9,287 nucleotides of DNA from NCBI GenBank assembly GCA_938036275.1, contig CALHPI010000031.1, positions 1 through 9,287 of the forward strand. Direction: 5' to 3'. The translations under genes were made by a program, and so were the position numbers. Positions 5,861-9,287 of the stretch are shown piece after piece (the first letter of the stretch is position 1; each line of letters opens with the position of its first letter). The notes beneath the pieces are model-generated. The model saw nothing but the letters and a program-made list of their open reading frames with translations, did not search any database and was not told the DNA's origin. The DNA is from Minisyncoccota bacterium. Its GTDB lineage: Bacteria; Patescibacteriota; Minisyncoccia; UBA6257; HR35.

Positions 5861-5871
5861 TTAAATAAACT

Positions 5872-6999
5872 ATGATTATAAGTCTTCTTCGAGAAAAACT
5901 TTATGAGATTTTGCAAGTTGTTACCAATATCTGTCCCCGTAAACATGATTTAAATATTCTTAATTATTTTTATCTCGAAGCAAAAAATAATGAAATTTAT
6001 ATTTCAGCTACCGACTTAGAATTGAATTATCAAACAAGATTTCCTGGTCGAATTATTCAGGAAGGCAAAGTTTTGATTCCTGCTAAACAATTTGAAAAGA
6101 TTATTGAAAATTTTTATGAAGATGAAGTTATTTTAGAAGCTAAAGATAATGTTTTGTTTATTAAGGGAGAAAAATCTCTTTCTAGTTTACCTGGTCTTTT
6201 AGAAGAAGAATTTGTAACTTTTTCAGAAATTTCTTATGATAACTATTTTGAAATCGATAATGATATTTTTGAAGATTATCTTCAGCGCCTTTGGCCAATT
6301 TTTTTAACATCTGATTTACGTCCTGAATATTCTGGAATTTATTTTGATTTCGATCAAGAAAGATTAAATCTGGTGGCAACTGATACTATTAGGTTAGCAA
6401 TTCAAAGAATCAAACCTCAATTTTTTGAGACCAATCTTAAAAAGATAGGCGCTCTTTTACCCAAAAGGATTTTACAGGAATATAAAGCTATTAAAAGAAA
6501 GTCGGGAAAACTAAAAATATATTTCGAAGAAAATCAGGTAACTTTCGAAATTTTAAATCATCAATTAACAACCAAACTTTTGGCTATTGATTATCCTAAT
6601 TATACTCCGTTTATTTCTCCAGGTAATTTTCTTTTTACTTTTTTAATTGATAAAAACAATCTTCTTAAAGCTTTAAAATTGAATCGAGTTTTCGCTGGTG
6701 AGTTAAAAGAAACTGAATTGAGTTTTAATTTTAATGAAGAAAAATTAGAAATTTATACTAAAAATGAACTTTTGGGAGAAAATAAAAATGAAGTTAATTT
6801 TGAAATTAAAGAGAATAATTTGACCGAACCAGAATTTAGGATAAAATTCAATATCGATTTTCTTCTCGATGGTTTTGAAGTTATTGACAGTGATAAAATT
6901 TTGGCAGGATTTTTTAGCGGACCAACAGTTGAAAGTACTCCAATTTATATAAAGTCACCTATTGATGATGACTTTGTTTATGTTTCCATCCATCGATGA
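5872..6999 (+). CDS. dnaN: DNA polymerase III beta subunit (sliding clamp)
   Basis: The beta clamp is a ring-shaped homodimer that tethers DNA polymerase and other replication and repair proteins to DNA. At 375 residues it matches the family (about 365-380). Visible marks are SATDLEL (46-51) in domain I, RPEYSGIYFDF (150-160) and LVATDTIRLA (167-176, for the usual ATDGHRLA) in domain II, and DYPNYTPFIS (240-249, for FPDYxxxIP). The C-terminus ends VYVSIHR rather than the common MPMRL-like or MPM ending, so the hydrophobic peptide-binding pocket edge is altered. The sequence is divergent and rich in acidic residues. It starts without a Shine-Dalgarno, just downstream of a TATAAT and a DnaA box. 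Its TGA stop overlaps the next ATG (ATGA), so translation of the two is likely coupled. The order dnaA-origin candidate-dnaN supports the call. Confidence 0.94.
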   Translation: MIISLLREKLYEILQVVTNICPRKHDLNILNYFYLEAKNNEIYISATDLELNYQTRFPGRIIQEGKVLIPAKQFEKIIENFYEDEVILEAKDNVLFIKGEKSLSSLPGLLEEEFVTFSEISYDNYFEIDNDIFEDYLQRLWPIFLTSDLRPEYSGIYFDFDQERLNLVATDTIRLAIQRIKPQFFETNLKKIGALLPKRILQEYKAIKRKSGKLKIYFEENQVTFEILNHQLTTKLLAIDYPNYTPFISPGNFLFTFLIDKNNLLKALKLNRVFAGELKETELSFNFNEEKLEIYTKNELLGENKNEVNFEIKENNLTEPEFRIKFNIDFLLDGFEVIDSDKILAGFFSGPTVESTPIYIKSPIDDDFVYVSIHR

Positions 7000-7211
7000 G
7001 AAGAATAATTATTTATAAAAACGAACTTTGGGAGATTGCTAAAATTATTAAAAACAAATTTCCAGAAAAAAGAATTTATCTTCATAAAATTGAAAAAAGA
7101 TTGATCATTAAAATTCCTCGAGATACCGATCGTTTTCGACTCGAAGAACTAAAAACATTTCTTAAAACAAAATACCCTGATTTTGAGCTGAGTTTTCAAT
7201 ATTTTGTTTAA
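6996..7211 (+). CDS. Small conserved-looking protein of unknown function (71 aa)
   Basis: I do not recognise a family. The ATG overlaps the dnaN stop by 4 bp (ATGA), the typical sign of a translationally coupled gene, which is the main reason to accept it. The protein is basic and has no membrane segment or cysteine. Its pattern reads strand (RRIIIY), helix (about 10-23), strand (RIYLH), strand (RLIIKI), helix (about 46-59), strand (FELSFQYFV), a beta-alpha-beta-beta-alpha-beta order compatible with a ferredoxin-like fold. In many bacteria the place after dnaN is taken by recF or the S4-domain gene yaaA, but this sequence does not resemble either. Its last 50 bp overlap the 3' end of the convergent penicillin-binding protein gene. 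Confidence 0.7.
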   Translation: MRRIIIYKNELWEIAKIIKNKFPEKRIYLHKIEKRLIIKIPRDTDRFRLEELKTFLKTKYPDFELSFQYFV

Positions 7212-9210
7212 GCCAATTCTCGAGAGCTTTTTCCCAAATCAGATATTGAGGGTCATTATAAGGATTAGTTGGTATTGGACCTAAAGGATCATTTCTGTCA
7301 ATATAAAACAAAATATTATGAATTCCATAAGGAGATATAAAAGAACCATTGAGCATTGGTTTATCGACTTGGCGAGGTTCAGGTTTAACAAAAAATTCTT
7401 GTGGAATTTTATTAAGATTAATTGCTTCTTTTAAAAATTGATGAAAGATAGGTAAAGCAGCTACTAAGCTTGCTCCTAAGGAATTCATTCTCCGGCCATC
7501 AGTATTACCTGCCCAAACTCCAACCACAATATTAGGTGTGTAACCAAAAGTCCAGGCATCTTGATAAAATTGAGTTGTTCCAGTTTTGATAGCTACTTCA
7601 TAACCAGGAAAAATTGTATAATTTAAACTTGCTTGAAAAAGCCCTCGACGGGCTTCGATATCTTTTAAAATATCATTTAAAATTCGAGCTGTCTCTGAAG
7701 AAATAATTGTTTCTTCTTGAGGGTGATATTTATAAATAATTTTTGTATCTTTAATTACTTTCAAAATTAAAGTTTGCGAAACTAAAACACCGTCATTAGC
7801 TAAAGCTCCATAAAACCTAATTAAATCTGCCATTCGGACCTCAGCAGTTCCCAGTCCCATAGAAAGACCATAATTTTGCCAGTCTTTTAGATAATTCATT
7901 CCCGACTTTCTGGCTAATTCAACAACTCTTTCCGGAATTGCTAAATAAAAAACTTTAACAGAAGGAACATTTCTTGATTCAGCTAAAGCCTGTCTTAAAC
8001 TGACTGGTCCTTTAAATTTTTTGTCAAAATTTTGAGGTTTATAATTACCAAAATTGGTGGGAATATCAAAAACAATTGTTTTGTCTGGATAACCTAATTC
8101 AAATAAAGCAGCATAAGAAATAGGTTTAAAAGCGGAACCAGGTTGTCTTAATCGAAAAGGAACATTAACTTGACCATCAATTGATTCATCATAAAAATCT
8201 TTGGAACCAACCAAAGCTAACACCTCTCCAGTTTTAGGGTTAATAGCCATTAAAGCAGCATTGGCTCCACCATACTTTTTTTTATTTCTCTCGGCTCCTT
8301 CAAAAACAGCCTTCTCAGCAATTCTTTGGAGGTCTAGATCTAAACTTGTCAAAACTTTTAAATTTGCTTCTTCTAGATTTTCTTGAGGTAAAATTTTTTT
8401 TAGTTGATTCATAACTTCAATAACAAAATGAGGAGCAATCATTCCGGCATATTTTGTTTTATTAATTTTAATTTCTTCAGTTAGGGCTTTTCGGTAATCT
8501 TCTTCATTTATCCAACCAACTTCCTTTAATCTTTCTAAAATATAATTTCTTCTTTCTTTTAATCTTTTAATATTTTCTTCACTAATTGGGGCATAAAGAG
8601 CTGGTGCTTTAGGAAGAGCAGCTAAAACAGCCGCCTCCGACCAAGTTAAATCTTTTAATTTTTTATCAAAATAATAATCAGCCGCAGCTCTAATACCAAT
8701 ATTTCCTTCGCCATAATAAATTGAATTAAGATAATAAGTAAGGATTTGATTTTTCGAATATTTTTGTTCAATTTTTAAAGCTAAAATAATCTCTTTTATT
8801 TTTCTGATAATTGATTTTTCTTGAGAAAGAAAAATTGTTCGCGCCAATTGTTGAGTAATTGTTGAACCGCCATATTCTAAACTTCCGGTTTTTAAATTTA
8901 AATAAAAAGAACGTAAAATGCCTTTTAAACTAAAACCTTTATGTTTGTAAAAATCAATATCTTCAGCAACTAAAATTGTTTTAATAACTTTTTCTGGAAT
9001 ATCTTCAAAATTAACCCACGATCTTCTTAAACCAATTTTATAAAGAAGAACTTTACCAGTTCGATCATAAATTTCTGTCCCACCGCTAATTATTTTTTCT
9101 CCTAAAACTTCAGGTTGGGGTAAATAGATGTTACCAATCAAAATCAAAAAAATTAAAAAAGAAACCGTTAGAAAAATAAAAATTAAAATAAGCTTTAACA
9201 AAAATCTCAT
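7162..9210 (-). CDS. Class A penicillin-binding protein (PBP1A-like)
   Basis: This bifunctional peptidoglycan synthase polymerises lipid II and cross-links stem peptides outside the membrane. At 682 residues it starts with a short basic end and one membrane segment (about 4-27). The glycosyltransferase GT51 domain (about 40-240) has AEDIDFYKHKG (catalytic Glu83), GGSTITQQLAR (114-124), RKIKE (Glu140) and KNQILTYYLNSIYYG (153-167). The transpeptidase domain has SAFK (Ser359 nucleophile, Lys362), SRN (412-414) and KTGT (542-545). All catalytic motifs of both activities are intact. A C-terminal stretch (about 605-682) rich in Pro, Asn and Gln has no domain I can name. The gene is divergent from the gene at 9233 and converges on the dnaN operon, overlapping the last 50 bp of the small gene there. 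No lone transpeptidase or MtgA reading fits, since both domains are present. Confidence 0.96.
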   Translation of the reverse strand: MRFLLKLILIFIFLTVSFLIFLILIGNIYLPQPEVLGEKIISGGTEIYDRTGKVLLYKIGLRRSWVNFEDIPEKVIKTILVAEDIDFYKHKGFSLKGILRSFYLNLKTGSLEYGGSTITQQLARTIFLSQEKSIIRKIKEIILALKIEQKYSKNQILTYYLNSIYYGEGNIGIRAAADYYFDKKLKDLTWSEAAVLAALPKAPALYAPISEENIKRLKERRNYILERLKEVGWINEEDYRKALTEEIKINKTKYAGMIAPHFVIEVMNQLKKILPQENLEEANLKVLTSLDLDLQRIAEKAVFEGAERNKKKYGGANAALMAINPKTGEVLALVGSKDFYDESIDGQVNVPFRLRQPGSAFKPISYAALFELGYPDKTIVFDIPTNFGNYKPQNFDKKFKGPVSLRQALAESRNVPSVKVFYLAIPERVVELARKSGMNYLKDWQNYGLSMGLGTAEVRMADLIRFYGALANDGVLVSQTLILKVIKDTKIIYKYHPQEETIISSETARILNDILKDIEARRGLFQASLNYTIFPGYEVAIKTGTTQFYQDAWTFGYTPNIVVGVWAGNTDGRRMNSLGASLVAALPIFHQFLKEAINLNKIPQEFFVKPEPRQVDKPMLNGSFISPYGIHNILFYIDRNDPLGPIPTNPYNDPQYLIWEKALENWLKQNIENSAQNQGILF

Positions 9211-9218
9211 AATTTTAA

Positions 9219-9224
9219 ATTATA
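9219..9224 (-). promoter_or_regulatory. Putative -10 element for the penicillin-binding protein gene
   Basis: Read on the minus strand the sequence is TATAAT, ending 8 bp before the ATG (complement of 9208-9210), so the mRNA would start about 2 nt before the start codon. The -35 candidates at 16-18 bp are poor. It shares the palindrome ATTATAAT (9219-9226) with the divergent + strand -10. Confidence 0.5.
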
Positions 9225-9226
9225 AT
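9221..9226 (+). promoter_or_regulatory. Putative -10 element for the gene at 9233
   Basis: TATAAT on the + strand ends 6 bp before the ATG at 9233. A start seven bases after the hexamer would fall on the A of the ATG, giving a leaderless mRNA. TTAACA at 9195-9200 resembles a -35 but is 20 bp away, longer than usual. Confidence 0.4.
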
Positions 9227-9232
9227 TGAATT

Positions 9233-9287
9233 ATGGTTGGATTAGAAAAGTTTCAAGAATTTAGATTGGATGCTGAAAAAATTGCTC
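9233..9287 (+). CDS. Start of an unidentified gene (cut by window end)
   Basis: Eighteen codons from ATG are open to the edge and read MVGLEKFQEFRLDAEKIA. They look like a soluble, charged, helical N-terminus and are too short to assign. The ATG sits directly downstream of a TATAAT divergent from the penicillin-binding protein gene, which supports a real start. Confidence 0.5.
   Translation, partial: MVGLEKFQEFRLDAEKIA

Larger units (their letters stand above)
5760..5871. other. Candidate replication origin (dnaA-dnaN gap)
   Basis: This 112-bp gap lies between dnaA and dnaN, a common site of bacterial oriC. It holds two DnaA-box-like nonamers in the same orientation, TTATCCCCA (5764-5772) and TTTTCCACA (5827-5835), each eight of nine to TTATCCACA. 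They are followed by an AT-rich stretch with the direct repeat AATACTAT (5843-5850 and 5853-5860), a plausible unwinding element. With only two good boxes it would be a small origin. No intrinsic terminator for dnaA was seen here. Confidence 0.55.

Noticed and set aside
6182..6379. Minus-strand frame inside dnaN (65 aa)
   Set aside because: Antisense shadow of conserved clamp sequence with no promoter or recognisable product.

Overview
The window is strongly AT-rich and densely packed. It reads with the standard bacterial code: TAA, TAG and TGA all end recognisable genes, so recoded UGA groups such as Gracilibacteria are unlikely. Low GC, very short gaps, overlapping junctions, an exonuclease-RNase H fusion and no clear Shine-Dalgarno sequences suggest a reduced-genome bacterium of the Candidate Phyla Radiation (Patescibacteria, perhaps Parcubacteria-like). 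That placement is an inference from style and protein divergence. No taxonomic marker was compared.

Layout, left to right: the 3' two-thirds of recA abuts a complete comM on the + strand. A 130-bp gap follows that is compositionally unlike everything else here. On its minus strand it holds a textbook promoter (TTGACA-N16-TATAAT), a 59-nt C/U-only-like tract and an intrinsic terminator (10-bp perfect stem plus seven U), which together look like an undescribed small RNA gene of about 100 nt. Then come pgk and an overlapping gene for a DEDDh exonuclease fused to RNase HI. dnaA follows with its own near-consensus promoter placed 9 bp before the start codon. A 112-bp dnaA-dnaN gap carries two near-consensus DnaA boxes and an AT-rich direct repeat and is the best origin candidate. 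dnaN is followed by a 4-bp-overlapping unknown small gene (71 aa). A class A penicillin-binding protein on the minus strand runs into that small gene tail to tail with a 50-bp overlap. The first 18 codons of another + strand gene lie at the right edge, divergent from the penicillin-binding protein.

Functionally the region is a replication and recombination neighbourhood. RecA and ComM serve strand exchange and branch migration, including of transforming DNA. DnaA, the beta clamp and the exonuclease-RNase H fusion serve initiation, processivity and probably primer or end processing. Pgk (glycolysis) and the penicillin-binding protein (peptidoglycan synthesis) are housekeeping neighbours. Promoters visible here tend to place the predicted transcription start within a few bases of the ATG, which suggests leaderless or near-leaderless translation. 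Two divergent gaps share one palindromic -10 element (ATTATAAT) readable in both directions.

No tRNA, rRNA, CRISPR array or mobile element was seen. No gene-free stretch exceeds about 130 bp.
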